14,742 bases of DNA from Alphaproteobacteria bacterium. GTDB taxonomy: Bacteria > Pseudomonadota > Alphaproteobacteria > Rhodobacterales > Rhodobacteraceae. The stretch is from positions 1 to 14,742 of the forward strand of contig JAUHWJ010000005.1 of assembly GCA_030424705.1 (NCBI GenBank), given 5' to 3'. Of the stretch, positions 1 through 8,584 are shown piece by piece. The notes beneath the pieces are model-generated. The model saw only the letters and a program-made list of their open reading frames with translations, was not told where the DNA came from and ran no database searches. The first letter of the stretch is position 1. Each line of letters starts with the position of its first letter. The position numbers and the translations under genes were made by a program.

Positions 1-406
1 AGGCGAGGGAACCCGTCTCCGCCAGCCCGTAGGGCGCGACGGAAAGCGTCGCCGGCTCCTCGATCCGCCCGACGCCGCGGCTGACCTCCACGCCGCTCCA
101 GTCGAGCGCGGCAAGCGCCGGGTCCGATCCGGCGCGCACGGAGGGGCCGAGATTGCGGCGGCGAAGCTCATCGGCCAGTGCTGCGGGGAGGTCGGCCATC
201 GAGCCGATCCGGCTCGCCGTCGCATCCGCCTTCACCGCGCGGGCGATGAAGGCCTCTACACGCTCTTCCGGCATGGTGCGGCTCTGCATCGGGCGCGGCG
301 TCTCGGGCCGCTCCCCGGCGAGGCGGGCGGAGACCGCCGCCTCCCGGTCCGCCCCGGTGGCTAGGCGGGAGGCGAGGCGGGCGAGGATGCGATCCCGCGC
401 GCTCAT
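1..406 (-). CDS. lutC: LutC/LldG-type lactate utilisation protein, LUD domain (partial, C-terminus off the left edge)
   Basis: Third gene of a LutABC (LldEFG/YkgEFG) L-lactate oxidation set, which converts lactate to pyruvate with iron-sulfur proteins. About 135 residues are visible. They begin MSARDRILARLASRL, a typical LutC amino terminus, and continue into the start of the LUD fold (GRIEEPATLSVAPYGLAETG near residues 112-131), where the window ends. The ATG at 406-404 overlaps the lutB stop as ATGA, so translation is very probably coupled. No break is seen in the visible part; full LutC proteins are usually about 200-230 residues, so roughly a third is missing. Assignment rests on position after lutA and lutB plus the LUD-like segment. 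LUD proteins are poorly conserved, so similarity alone would be weaker evidence. Confidence 0.87.
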   Translation of the reverse strand, partial: MSARDRILARLASRLATGADREAAVSARLAGERPETPRPMQSRTMPEERVEAFIARAVKADATASRIGSMADLPAALADELRRRNLGPSVRAGSDPALAALDWSGVEVSRGVGRIEEPATLSVAPYGLAETGSLA

Positions 407-1842
407 CGTCCGCCCTTCACCTTCTGCGCCCTCGCCCAAGCGGCCATGAACGTGCCGCCCTCTGGCGCCGGGAAATCCCGCTGCGCCGTCCAGCCCCCGG
501 CGAGCGGCAGCTTCGCGAAGCGCCCGCGCTTGCGGCCCATGAGCCCCAGGGCGAAGACCGCCGCCCGCGTCGCAAGCCGGTAGAGCGCGGGCCGCTCCGC
601 GAATGCGGCCCAGAACTTCAGCCCGTATCGCGCCGCCTTTGGAGAGAGGTTCCGCTCGAATTCCCGCTCCCGCCAGTGCCGCATCATCTTAGGCAAGGGG
701 ATGCGCATGGGGCAGACCGCCTCGCACCGCCCGCAGAAGGTGGAGGCGTTCGGCAGCATGCCGCCCTCCTCCACCCCGATCAACGAGGGCGTCAGCACCG
801 CGCCCATCGGGCCGGGATAGACCCAGCCATAGGCGTGCCCGCCCACCGCCTGATAGACCGGGCAATGGTTCATGCAGGCGCCGCAGCGGATGCAGCGCAG
901 CATCTCCTGGAACTCCGTGCCGACCATCTCCGTCCGCCCGTTGTCGAGCAGGATGACGTGATATTGCTCCGGCCCGTCCGGGTCCTCCGCCCGGCGCGGC
1001 CCGCTGGAGAGCGTGGTGTAGACCGACATATCCTGCCCGGTGGCGGAGCGGGCGAGGACGCGCAGCACGGTCGCCGCGTCCTCCATCGTCGGCACGATCT
1101 TCTCCAGCGAGGCGAGGACGATATGCACCTTGGGCAGCGACTGCGAGAGGTCGCCGTTGCCCTCGTTGGTGACGATGATGCTCTGCCCCGTCTCCGCGAT
1201 CAGCATGTTGGCGCCGGTGATCCCCACCTCCGCCTCGAAATACTTCTGGCGGAGAATCGTCCGCGCCTCCGAGAGCATGGAGGAAAGCTCGGAAAGGTTC
1301 CGGTCCGCCGGAAGATGCGTGTGCCGCTCCCTGAACAGCGCCTCCACCTCGTCCGACGTGACATGGATCGCCGGGGCGATGATGTGGGAGGGGGCCTCGC
1401 CGCGCAGCTGGATGATGTATTCGCCGAGATCGGTCTCGACCGGCCTGATCCCGTTCTGCTCCAGCCAGTCGTTGATCCCCGCCTCCTCGGAGATCATCGT
1501 CTTGCCCTTGTTCACCGTCTTCGCGTCGACCGAGCGGCAGATGTCGAGCACGATCCGCCGCATGTCCTCCGCCGTCTCGGCCCAGTGGACATGCCCGCCC
1601 GCCGCCGTGACCTTTTCCTCGTAGCGCGCGAGATAAAGGTCGAGATGGCCGAGCACATGGTTCTTAAGGTCCCGCGCAGCGTCTCGAATCTGGTCGAATT
1701 CCGGCACCCCGCCGGCGGCGACGCGGCGCTTGCCGACGAAGCCCTCGCCGGCGTTCTTCATTGCCTTCTGGAGGTTCTGGTCGGCCATTGCCGCCTTCAC
1801 GTTCTCCTTGAAGAGGCGGCTCGTGGGCTCATGCGCGGTCAT
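403..1842 (-). CDS. lutB: LutB/LldF-type iron-sulfur lactate utilisation protein
   Basis: Iron-sulfur subunit of the LutABC L-lactate dehydrogenase system, a cytoplasmic complex that passes electrons from lactate oxidation towards the respiratory chain. The 479-residue protein starts MTAHEPTSRL. The LUD-type region covers about residues 60-300 (for example SEEAGIND near 118-125 and EVGITGANMLIAETGQS near 215-231). Two ferredoxin-like motifs follow: C317-x2-C320-x2-C323-x3-C327-P, and C370-x2-C373-x3-C377-P. The basic C-terminal tail fits the family, and the length matches the usual 460-490. An in-frame ATG lies 80 codons upstream but would run through lutA, so I chose the ATG at 1842, which overlaps the lutA stop as ATGA. 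The lutB stop overlaps the lutC start in the same way. Confidence 0.95.
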   Translation of the reverse strand: MTAHEPTSRLFKENVKAAMADQNLQKAMKNAGEGFVGKRRVAAGGVPEFDQIRDAARDLKNHVLGHLDLYLARYEEKVTAAGGHVHWAETAEDMRRIVLDICRSVDAKTVNKGKTMISEEAGINDWLEQNGIRPVETDLGEYIIQLRGEAPSHIIAPAIHVTSDEVEALFRERHTHLPADRNLSELSSMLSEARTILRQKYFEAEVGITGANMLIAETGQSIIVTNEGNGDLSQSLPKVHIVLASLEKIVPTMEDAATVLRVLARSATGQDMSVYTTLSSGPRRAEDPDGPEQYHVILLDNGRTEMVGTEFQEMLRCIRCGACMNHCPVYQAVGGHAYGWVYPGPMGAVLTPSLIGVEEGGMLPNASTFCGRCEAVCPMRIPLPKMMRHWREREFERNLSPKAARYGLKFWAAFAERPALYRLATRAAVFALGLMGRKRGRFAKLPLAGGWTAQRDFPAPEGGTFMAAWARAQKVKGGR

Positions 1843-2603
1843 TCTCTCGCCTCCCCGATCGCCGGTCCGTCCGCCATGCCGGCCAGCACCTCGACGACAT
1901 GGCGGGCCTTCACCGGCTTGCCCTCCCGGCTCAGCTTGCCCGCCATGTTCATCAGGCAGCCGAGATCGCCGGCGAGGATCGTCCCCGCCCCGGTCGCGGC
2001 GATGTTCGCCGCCTTGTCCCCCGCCATCTTGGCGGAAATGTCCGGATACTTGACGCAGAACGTGCCGCCGAAGCCGCAGCACACGTCCGGGTCCTTCATC
2101 TCCTTCAGCTCCAGCCCCTCGACCGCGCCGAGGAGCTTCCGCGGCTGCGCCTGCACGCCGAGCCCGCGGAGGCCGGAGCAGGAATCGTGATAGGTGACCG
2201 CGCCGGCGAACTTCATGTCCGTGGGCGTGAAGCCCATCACGTCGACAAGGAACGACGTGATCTCGTGGCTCTTCGCGGCGAGCGCGCGGGCGCGCGCGGC
2301 CCAGGCCGGCTCGCCCTCGAACATCGCCGGATAATCCTTCACCAGCGTGCCCATGCAGCTGCCCGAAGGGCCGACGACGTAATCGTAGCCTTCGAAGGCG
2401 GCGATGACGGAGCGGGCGAGCCGCTTCGCCGTCTCCCGGTCGCCGGAATTATACGCCGGCTGGCCGCAACAGGTCTGCGCCGCCGGAACCTCCACCTCGC
2501 ATCCCGCCTCGGTCAGCAGCGCGACGGAAGCGAAGCCGACGGAGGGGCGGAACATGTCCACGAGGCAGGTGACGAAGAGGGCGACGCGCGGCTTCCGGCT
2601 CAT
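1839..2603 (-). CDS. lutA: LutA/LldE-type cysteine-rich (CCG) lactate utilisation protein
   Basis: First gene of the lut operon, encoding the CCG-domain subunit related to heterodisulfide reductase subunit B and GlpC. It probably takes part in electron transfer during L-lactate oxidation. The 254-residue protein starts MSRKPRVALFVTCLVD. It has two cysteine-rich repeats, one with C45-C46-G47 (QTCCGQPAYNSGD) and one with C185-C186-G187 (VCCGFGGTFCVKYPDIS). Other conserved Cys-containing stretches are GPSGSCMG and YHDSCSGLRGLG. The ATG at 2603 is chosen over an in-frame ATG at 2669 because AAAGGAG lies six bases before it and the protein starts directly with the family N-terminus. The gene is divergent from rnhB with an 85-base gap, which must hold the operon promoter. 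Confidence 0.95.
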   Translation of the reverse strand: MSRKPRVALFVTCLVDMFRPSVGFASVALLTEAGCEVEVPAAQTCCGQPAYNSGDRETAKRLARSVIAAFEGYDYVVGPSGSCMGTLVKDYPAMFEGEPAWAARARALAAKSHEITSFLVDVMGFTPTDMKFAGAVTYHDSCSGLRGLGVQAQPRKLLGAVEGLELKEMKDPDVCCGFGGTFCVKYPDISAKMAGDKAANIAATGAGTILAGDLGCLMNMAGKLSREGKPVKARHVVEVLAGMADGPAIGEARE

Positions 2604-2688
2604 TTCGGCTCCTTTGGCTTCCCCCGCGTTAGCCGAAGAGGGCGCGGCTTTCCATGGCGAAATCGCCACGCCCCGCTATGAAGGGGGC
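2604..2688. promoter_or_regulatory. Divergent lutA/rnhB intergenic region with inverted repeat
   Basis: This 85-base spacer separates two divergent genes, so it should carry promoters for both. It contains TGGCGA-AA-TCGCCA at 2655-2668, a perfect inverted repeat with six-base arms, placed where a repressor could act on the lut promoter. Family knowledge: lut/lld operons are often controlled by a GntR-type regulator (LldR/LutR), but this repeat does not closely match the usual TGGTNNNACCA-like sites and no regulator gene is visible here. I do not see clear -35/-10 pairs in either direction. The operator role is inference. Confidence 0.3.
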
Positions 2689-3310
2689 ATGAGCGAACCC
2701 GATTTCCGGCATGAGGAAGCCGCCCCCGCCCGCCCGGTCGCCGGGGTGGACGAGGCCGGGCGCGGCCCCTGGGCGGGGCCCGTCGTCGCCGCCGCGGTCA
2801 TTCTCGATCCTGCGCGCATCCCGCCCGGCCTGAACGATTCGAAGAAGCTCTCCGCCCCCCGGCGCGAAGCGCTTCTCGCCGCTCTTCGGGATGTGGCGGA
2901 GATCGGCCTCGGCGTCGCCAGCGTGGAGGAGATCGACCGGCTCAACATCCTCCGCGCCGCGGACCTCGCCATGCGCCGCGCGCTCGAGGCGCTGTCGCGC
3001 CCCGCCGGCTTCGCCCTGATCGACGGAAACCGCGTCCCCCCGGGCCTTCCCTGCCCGGCGGCGGCGCTGGTGAAGGGAGACGCGCGGGCGCTCTCCGTCG
3101 CCGCCGCCTCCATCGTCGCCAAGGTGGAGCGGGACAGGATCATGGCCGCCCTTGCCGAACTCCATCCGGGCTACGGATGGGAGCGGAACGCGGGCTACGG
3201 CGTCCCGGCCCATCTCGCAGCGCTCCGAGCGCAGGGCATCACACCACATCATCGTAGGTCCTTTCGCCCCATACTCAATATGTTGTGTGAAGAAAACCTC
3301 AGAGATCATT

Positions 3311-3312
<2 letters not shown>
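2689..3312 (+). CDS. rnhB: Ribonuclease HII
   Basis: Cleaves the RNA strand of RNA:DNA hybrids and starts removal of single ribonucleotides from DNA. The 207-residue protein starts MSEPDFRHEE. It has the family DEAGRG motif (D21, E22), then NDSKKL near residues 49-54, IDGN (D112), KGDA (D131) and the AAASIVAKVERD block (138-149), so the four expected acidic metal ligands are present. The length matches RNase HII. The ATG at 2689 is chosen because upstream in-frame codons overlap lutA antisense, and AAGGGGG lies just before it, although closer than ideal. The last ~20 codons are notably AT-rich and overlap the start of the ccrM regulatory region. It lies directly upstream of ccrM on the same strand, 77 bases away. 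Confidence 0.96.
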
Positions 3313-4490
<1,178 letters not shown>

Positions 4491-4533
4491 TCCTCCCATC
4501 CCTCGCCTGGGGCCCCTGCTGCGGCCCTCACCT

Positions 4534-4566
4534 CCCGCCGGGCCCTGCGCCCGGCGGGTTTTTCTT
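4534..4566 (+). terminator. Intrinsic terminator after ccrM
   Basis: A perfect nine-base-pair stem (CCCGCCGGG at 4534-4542 and CCCGGCGGG at 4550-4558) with a seven-base loop is followed by TTTTTCTT. It lies 43 bases after the ccrM stop. The T-run is on the plus strand only, so it should end ccrM transcription; the stem could also slow transcripts from the convergent acyl-CoA dehydrogenase gene, whose stop codon abuts it. Confidence 0.88.
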
Positions 4567-5705
4567 CATGTCTGGGCGAGCGCGCGGCCGATCACGACGT
4601 TCTGGATCTCCGTCGTCCCGTCGAGATATTCCGCCATCTTCGCCGCTTCGAGATGCCGCGGCAGCCGGCATTCTCGGCGGAAGCCGAGCCCGCCCATCGC
4701 CTGCATCGCCGCGGCGATCCCCGTGAAGGCGGCGCGGGTGGACGCCTTCTTCGCATGGGCGGCGGCGAGCCGCGCATCCCCGCCCGAATCGAGAAGCCCG
4801 ATCGCCTCCTCCGTCAGCAGCTGCGCCGCGCGAAGCGCCGTCGCCGCGTCCGCGAGGGGGAAGAGCACGCCCTGCCGGTCGATAGTCGGCGCCCCAAAGG
4901 CGCGGCGCGAGGCGGCGGAGCGGCGCGCCGTCTCCAGCGCGTCGACGAGAATCGCGCAGCACATCGCGGAAAGGAGGACACGCGCAAGGTCGATCCCCCG
5001 CATCGCCGCCCGGAACCCCTCGCCGACAGGGGCGAAGGCCCGCTCCGCCCCGACCCGGACGCCCGCGAGCGTCAGCCCGCCCGCGCCCATCACATGGCAG
5101 CCGAGCATGGCATAGGCCGGCCCGATCTCGAGCCCGGCGTCGCCCCTCTCGACGAGGAAGGAGCCCATGACCTTGCTCCCCGGTCCGTCGCCCGCCCGCG
5201 CGTAGACGTTGAAGAGCCCGGCGCAAGCCGCGTTCGTCACCCAGGCCTTCTCCCCGTCGAGCCGCCAGCCCGCGCCCTCGGGCCGCGCTTCGGTCGTGAT
5301 CGACGCCGGGTCGCTGCCCGTCTCCGGTTCGGTGAGGCAGAAGGCGCCGATGATCTCGCCGGAGAGGAGCGCCGGAAGGTAGCGCGCGCGCTGATCCTCC
5401 GAGCCGCCCCGCGCCAGCGCCGCGGCGAGGTTGATATGCACGACGAGGCTGAAGCCGAAGGCGAGGTCCGCCCGCGCCAGCGCGGCGAGGACCGAGGCGG
5501 CGACCCTCACCCGCGCGCCGCGCCCGCCCATCGCCTCGGGCACGAGCAGCCCGCCGAACCGCCCCGCCGCCTCGCGCAGGAGCGCCTCCGGCATGGCGCG
5601 CCGCGCCTCCCAGTCCTCGATCACGGGGGCGACGCGTTCCTCGGCGAAGCGCCGCGCCTCCCCGATCAGCGCCCGTTCCGCATCGTCGCATCCCGTCTCG
5701 AACAT
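4566..5705 (-). CDS. Acyl-CoA dehydrogenase family protein
   Basis: FAD-dependent enzyme of the acyl-CoA dehydrogenase superfamily, expected to oxidise an acyl-CoA to the 2-enoyl-CoA and pass electrons to ETF. The 379-residue protein, starting MFETGCDDAE, has the usual N-terminal helices, the FAD/substrate motif FCLTEPETGSDPAS (122-135), GEKAWVTNA (151-159), RRAFGAPTIDRQGV (267-280) and the C-terminal signature EYLDGTTEIQNVVIGRAL (359-376). At the usual catalytic glutamate position (Y-E-G-T) this protein has Asp362. The alternative isovaleryl/long-chain-type Glu is not obvious either, since the segment there reads RGIDLARVLLS. The ATG at 5705 gives family length and has GGAG upstream; an in-frame ATG at 5741 lacks a ribosome site. 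The substrate cannot be told from sequence. The gene lies 75 bases downstream of the EAL gene, possibly in one transcript. Confidence 0.9.
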   Translation of the reverse strand: MFETGCDDAERALIGEARRFAEERVAPVIEDWEARRAMPEALLREAAGRFGGLLVPEAMGGRGARVRVAASVLAALARADLAFGFSLVVHINLAAALARGGSEDQRARYLPALLSGEIIGAFCLTEPETGSDPASITTEARPEGAGWRLDGEKAWVTNAACAGLFNVYARAGDGPGSKVMGSFLVERGDAGLEIGPAYAMLGCHVMGAGGLTLAGVRVGAERAFAPVGEGFRAAMRGIDLARVLLSAMCCAILVDALETARRSAASRRAFGAPTIDRQGVLFPLADAATALRAAQLLTEEAIGLLDSGGDARLAAAHAKKASTRAAFTGIAAAMQAMGGLGFRRECRLPRHLEAAKMAEYLDGTTEIQNVVIGRALAQT

Positions 5706-5780
5706 CGCTCCGCCCTTCGCGTTTCCCTTGCCCCAAGGCATAGGGCCGAAGCGCGGGCGGCGGAAGGGCGTCCGCCCCGT

Positions 5781-7331
5781 TCAGGCGCTGAGCCGCTCCG
5801 CCCGGGCGACGCGGAGCCATTCGGCCAGCGCCTCGGCCGGCATCGGGCGGGCGATGCCGAAGCCCTGCGCCTCGGCGCAGCCGATGGAGAGCAGCTTGGC
5901 GCGCTCGCCCGCTGTCTCCACCCCCTCCGCGAGCGCGGCGATGCCGAGGCCCTTCGCCATCTCCACCATCGCACGAGCGACCTTTTCCTGCCGGTCGTCC
6001 ACGTCGATGCTGCTGATGAAACCGCGGTCAATCTTGATCCGGTCCACCTTCACACGCTTCAGCGAGGCGATGGAGGCATGGCCGGTGCCGAAATCGTCGA
6101 TGTCGATCCGGACGCCGATCCGCCCCAGCGCCTGGATCGAGCGCACGATCTCGTCGTCCCGCTCGCCGATCAGGACGCTCTCGATCACCTCGACGGCAAG
6201 GTCGCCGGGCTCGAGATCGCGCGCCTCAAGCGCCCACTTGATCCGCTCGGCGAGGAATCCGTCCGCCAGCCGCCCGGCGTTGACGTTGACGCCGACGACC
6301 GGAACCTCGAGTCCGCGCCGCCGCCAGGACACCAGCGAATCGAGCGCGCGGTCGAGGATCGCCTCGTCGATCCGGTCCATCAGCCCGCCTTCCTCCGCGA
6401 CGGGGAAGAAAGCGCCGGGCGCGAGCACGCCGCGCTCGGGATGGATCCAGCGCGCCAGCGCCTCCGCCCCGGTCACTACGCCGTCCGAGAGGCGGATCTG
6501 AGGCTGGAACCAGGGCTCGATCCGCCCTTCGTCCAGCGCGGCGGAGAGTTCGTCGCGAAGCTGCGCATCCGTCTCCATCCGCGCCTTGAGCGCCGGGGTG
6601 AAAAGCGTGTGGCTCCCGCCCGCCTCGCGCGCGGCGCGCGCCGCGGCGGCGGCCTCGACGGCGAGTCGCTCCCCGTCCGCCTCGCCCAGCGGGCCGAGCA
6701 CGATCCCGGCGGCGCAGCCGATCTCCGCCGTAGCGGAGCCCACGGCGAACGGCGTGCGCACGGCGCGGGAAAGCCGCGCGGCCATCGCTTCCGCTTCGGC
6801 CTCGCCCGAGACGTTCATTGACACGATGCAAAAGGAGGTCGGCGCCGTGCGCGCCACGAGATCGCCCTTCCGCGTCTCCATGCGGATGAGCCCGGCGGCG
6901 CGGCGCAGCGCGGTCTCCCCCGCCTCCCGGCCATGCAGTTCCGCGACGCGGCGAAGCCCGGTGAGGTCGAGCTGGCAGACGCCGACGCGCCGCCCGCTCC
7001 GCGCAGAAGCCGCCAGCGCGAGGTCGAGATGGGCGGCCATTGCGCGGGCGTTCGGCAGGCCCGTCTCCGGATCATGGGTCTCCATATGCTCGAGCCGCTC
7101 GGTCATCTCCGCCGCCGCCGCCTCGGCCGCCTCGGCCCGCCTCGCAAGCGGGCCGATCACCCGGAACTGGAGGAAGGCGGCCAGACCGAGCGCTCCGGCG
7201 CCCATCGCCAGCGCCTCCGGCGCGCCCGAAATCGCCGCAGGCGCGACCGCCAGCGCGGAGAGGACGGCCAGCGCCGCCGACCCGGTCAGAGAAAGGGAGC
7301 CCTCGGCCCCGTTCGCGCCTGCATCGTCCAT
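5781..7331 (-). CDS. Membrane-anchored degenerate GGDEF / intact EAL domain protein (putative c-di-GMP phosphodiesterase)
   Basis: Predicted to hydrolyse cyclic di-GMP at the inner membrane. The 516-residue protein has two hydrophobic segments near residues 15-36 and 40-58 and an Ala/Glu-rich helical linker (62-85). A GGDEF-like domain spans about 85-245. Its GGDEF signature is replaced by APTSF (163-167), so diguanylate cyclase activity is not expected. The EAL domain (about 260-510) keeps the key residues: E290-A-L, N349, E381 with E384, the D412-D413-FGTG loop, K433 in RIKIDRGF, E469 in AEGVET, and Q489 with ARPMP. The enzyme should therefore be active as a phosphodiesterase, perhaps controlled by the decayed GGDEF domain. 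The start at 7331 has only a weak GTGGGGTG upstream. It lies between alkB and the acyl-CoA dehydrogenase gene on the same strand. Confidence 0.93.
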   Translation of the reverse strand: MDDAGANGAEGSLSLTGSAALAVLSALAVAPAAISGAPEALAMGAGALGLAAFLQFRVIGPLARRAEAAEAAAAEMTERLEHMETHDPETGLPNARAMAAHLDLALAASARSGRRVGVCQLDLTGLRRVAELHGREAGETALRRAAGLIRMETRKGDLVARTAPTSFCIVSMNVSGEAEAEAMAARLSRAVRTPFAVGSATAEIGCAAGIVLGPLGEADGERLAVEAAAAARAAREAGGSHTLFTPALKARMETDAQLRDELSAALDEGRIEPWFQPQIRLSDGVVTGAEALARWIHPERGVLAPGAFFPVAEEGGLMDRIDEAILDRALDSLVSWRRRGLEVPVVGVNVNAGRLADGFLAERIKWALEARDLEPGDLAVEVIESVLIGERDDEIVRSIQALGRIGVRIDIDDFGTGHASIASLKRVKVDRIKIDRGFISSIDVDDRQEKVARAMVEMAKGLGIAALAEGVETAGERAKLLSIGCAEAQGFGIARPMPAEALAEWLRVARAERLSA

Positions 7332-7426
7332 CGAAACACCCCACAGAAACCGTCACCCGCGTGCAGACTATCGCCGCCGCGCAACCGCCCGGTTAACGAA
7401 AGTCGGGGCTTTCGCCCGGTTTTCGC
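7332..7426 (-). other. Spacer between alkB and the EAL gene with short GNRA-type hairpin
   Basis: This 95-base gap holds, on the minus strand, GGGC-GAAA-GCCC at 7417-7406, followed about ten bases later by a short T-containing stretch. It could be a weak terminator for alkB, but the stem is only four base pairs and there is no proper U-run. GTTAAC at 7392-7397 gives a TTAACC half-site on the minus strand that resembles half of a CtrA box; there is no second half. I see no convincing promoter for the EAL gene. Confidence 0.25.
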
Positions 7427-8536
7427 CTAAAGGGCCGGGGATTGGCTCGCATGCGCCCCGCTGCGATAGGGCGCCCAGTCCGCGATCTCGGGATAATGAA
7501 GCCGCCGCCAGGCCTTCACCCGCCGGTTCATCACCCGGAACCAGAGCGGCGGCGTCATCGCCAGCAGCACCATGAGCGGATAGCCGTAGGGCAGTTGCGG
7601 CGCCGCCTCCTCCGGCCAGGAGCGGAGGAGCGGAAACCGGCGGTCCGGCTTCACATGATGATCCGAATGGCGCTGGAGGTTGATGAGCAGAAGATTCGTC
7701 ATCCGCTGCGCGGCGTTCCAGCTGTGATGCGGCCCCGCCGGCTCGAACCGCCCGCCGCCGAGATGCTTCCGCGTCAGCCCGTAATGCTCGACATAGTTCA
7801 CCGCCTCGAGCTGGAGAATCGCCACCGCAGCCTGAAGCGCCCAGAGGCCGATCGCCGCCCATCCCCCGATCGCCCAGGCGAGCAACAGCAGGAGCGCCGT
7901 CCCCATGCCATGCCGCGCCCAGGGATTGGACCAATGGAGGAAGGGCCGCCCCCGCCGGCGCCGCCGCGCCCGGTCGATCTCCCAGGCCGAGCGCACCGTT
8001 CCCCAGACGGCGCGGGGCAGGAAGCGCCAGAATCCCTCGCCATAACGCGCCGTCACCGGGTCCTTCGGCGTCGCCACATGAACATGGTGATTCGCCAGAT
8101 GCTCCGTCGCGAAATGGCCGTAGCCGACCGTGACGAGAAGGGTCTCGCCCAGCGCCCGCTCGAATCGCCGGCGCGAATGGATCAGCTCGTGCGCATAGGT
8201 GATCCCGATCCCCCCCGTCGCGATCCCGAGCCCGGACATCAGGAGAATCGCCTCCGCGGTCGAGAGCCAGCGCGTCGCGGCGAAAAGGCAGAAGGCGATG
8301 AGCGCGATCTGGACCGGAACCCACGCCCAGGTCACGAAGCGATGCCAGAAGAGCGCGGCGTCCGGCGCATCCTCCGGCGCGTCCCCCTCCGCCTTGCCGA
8401 GCGCCCGGTCGAGAAGCGAAACCACGACCCAGCCGTAAACCGCCGGGCCGACCAGCCACCACGAGCCCCAGAGCGCCGCCGCGACGAGCAGCGGCGCCAT
8501 GATGAAGGAAACGGCGAAGGCGAATGCGGCGGGCAT
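7427..8536 (-). CDS. alkB: AlkB-type membrane diiron hydroxylase (alkane 1-monooxygenase family)
   Basis: Integral-membrane non-haem diiron monooxygenase, expected to hydroxylate a terminal carbon of an alkane or similar hydrophobic substrate with electrons from a rubredoxin. The 369-residue protein has hydrophobic segments near 5-23, 27-42, 68-88, 92-113, 200-220 and 223-243. All histidine boxes are present: HELIH (116-120), EHLANHHVH (145-153), the AlkB signature NYVEHYGL (247-254), and LQRHSDHH (287-294). ATPKDP follows box 2, as in AlkB. Box 2 has Asn where the common form has Gly (EHxxGHH), suggesting a divergent subgroup. No rubredoxin domain is fused and none is nearby. The start at 8536 lacks a clear ribosome site. 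Its stop is 95 bases from the EAL gene; the methyltransferase-like gene ends 48 bases upstream, so these may share a transcript. Confidence 0.88.
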   Translation of the reverse strand: MPAAFAFAVSFIMAPLLVAAALWGSWWLVGPAVYGWVVVSLLDRALGKAEGDAPEDAPDAALFWHRFVTWAWVPVQIALIAFCLFAATRWLSTAEAILLMSGLGIATGGIGITYAHELIHSRRRFERALGETLLVTVGYGHFATEHLANHHVHVATPKDPVTARYGEGFWRFLPRAVWGTVRSAWEIDRARRRRRGRPFLHWSNPWARHGMGTALLLLLAWAIGGWAAIGLWALQAAVAILQLEAVNYVEHYGLTRKHLGGGRFEPAGPHHSWNAAQRMTNLLLINLQRHSDHHVKPDRRFPLLRSWPEEAAPQLPYGYPLMVLLAMTPPLWFRVMNRRVKAWRRLHYPEIADWAPYRSGAHASQSPAL

Positions 8537-8584
8537 GGCGGGAGCATCGCCGATTCGGGTTGACGGAGAAATGACGCCCTCGCT

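Noticed and set aside
676..2190. Long plus-strand open frame of 504 codons opposite lutB and lutA
   Set aside because: The translation is Arg/His/Pro-rich without any domain, and the opposite strand encodes clear LutB and LutA. Such antisense frames are expected in DNA with strong G/C third-position bias.
5759..5776. Inverted repeat GGCGGA-AGGGCG-TCCGCC just after the EAL gene stop
   Set aside because: The six-base stem has no U-run on the minus strand, and short GC repeats arise often by chance in DNA of this composition. It was not called as a terminator.
4528..5820. Minus-strand open frame of 430 codons overlapping the acyl-CoA dehydrogenase in another frame
   Set aside because: The same strand in the adjacent frame encodes a complete acyl-CoA dehydrogenase. 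This frame gives Gly/Arg/Ala-rich text with no motif.
4653..6821. Plus-strand open frame of 722 codons opposite the acyl-CoA dehydrogenase and EAL genes
   Set aside because: It is the longest open frame in the window but low-complexity (Arg, Ala, Pro, His) and spans two well-supported genes on the other strand, including their gap. It is a composition artefact.
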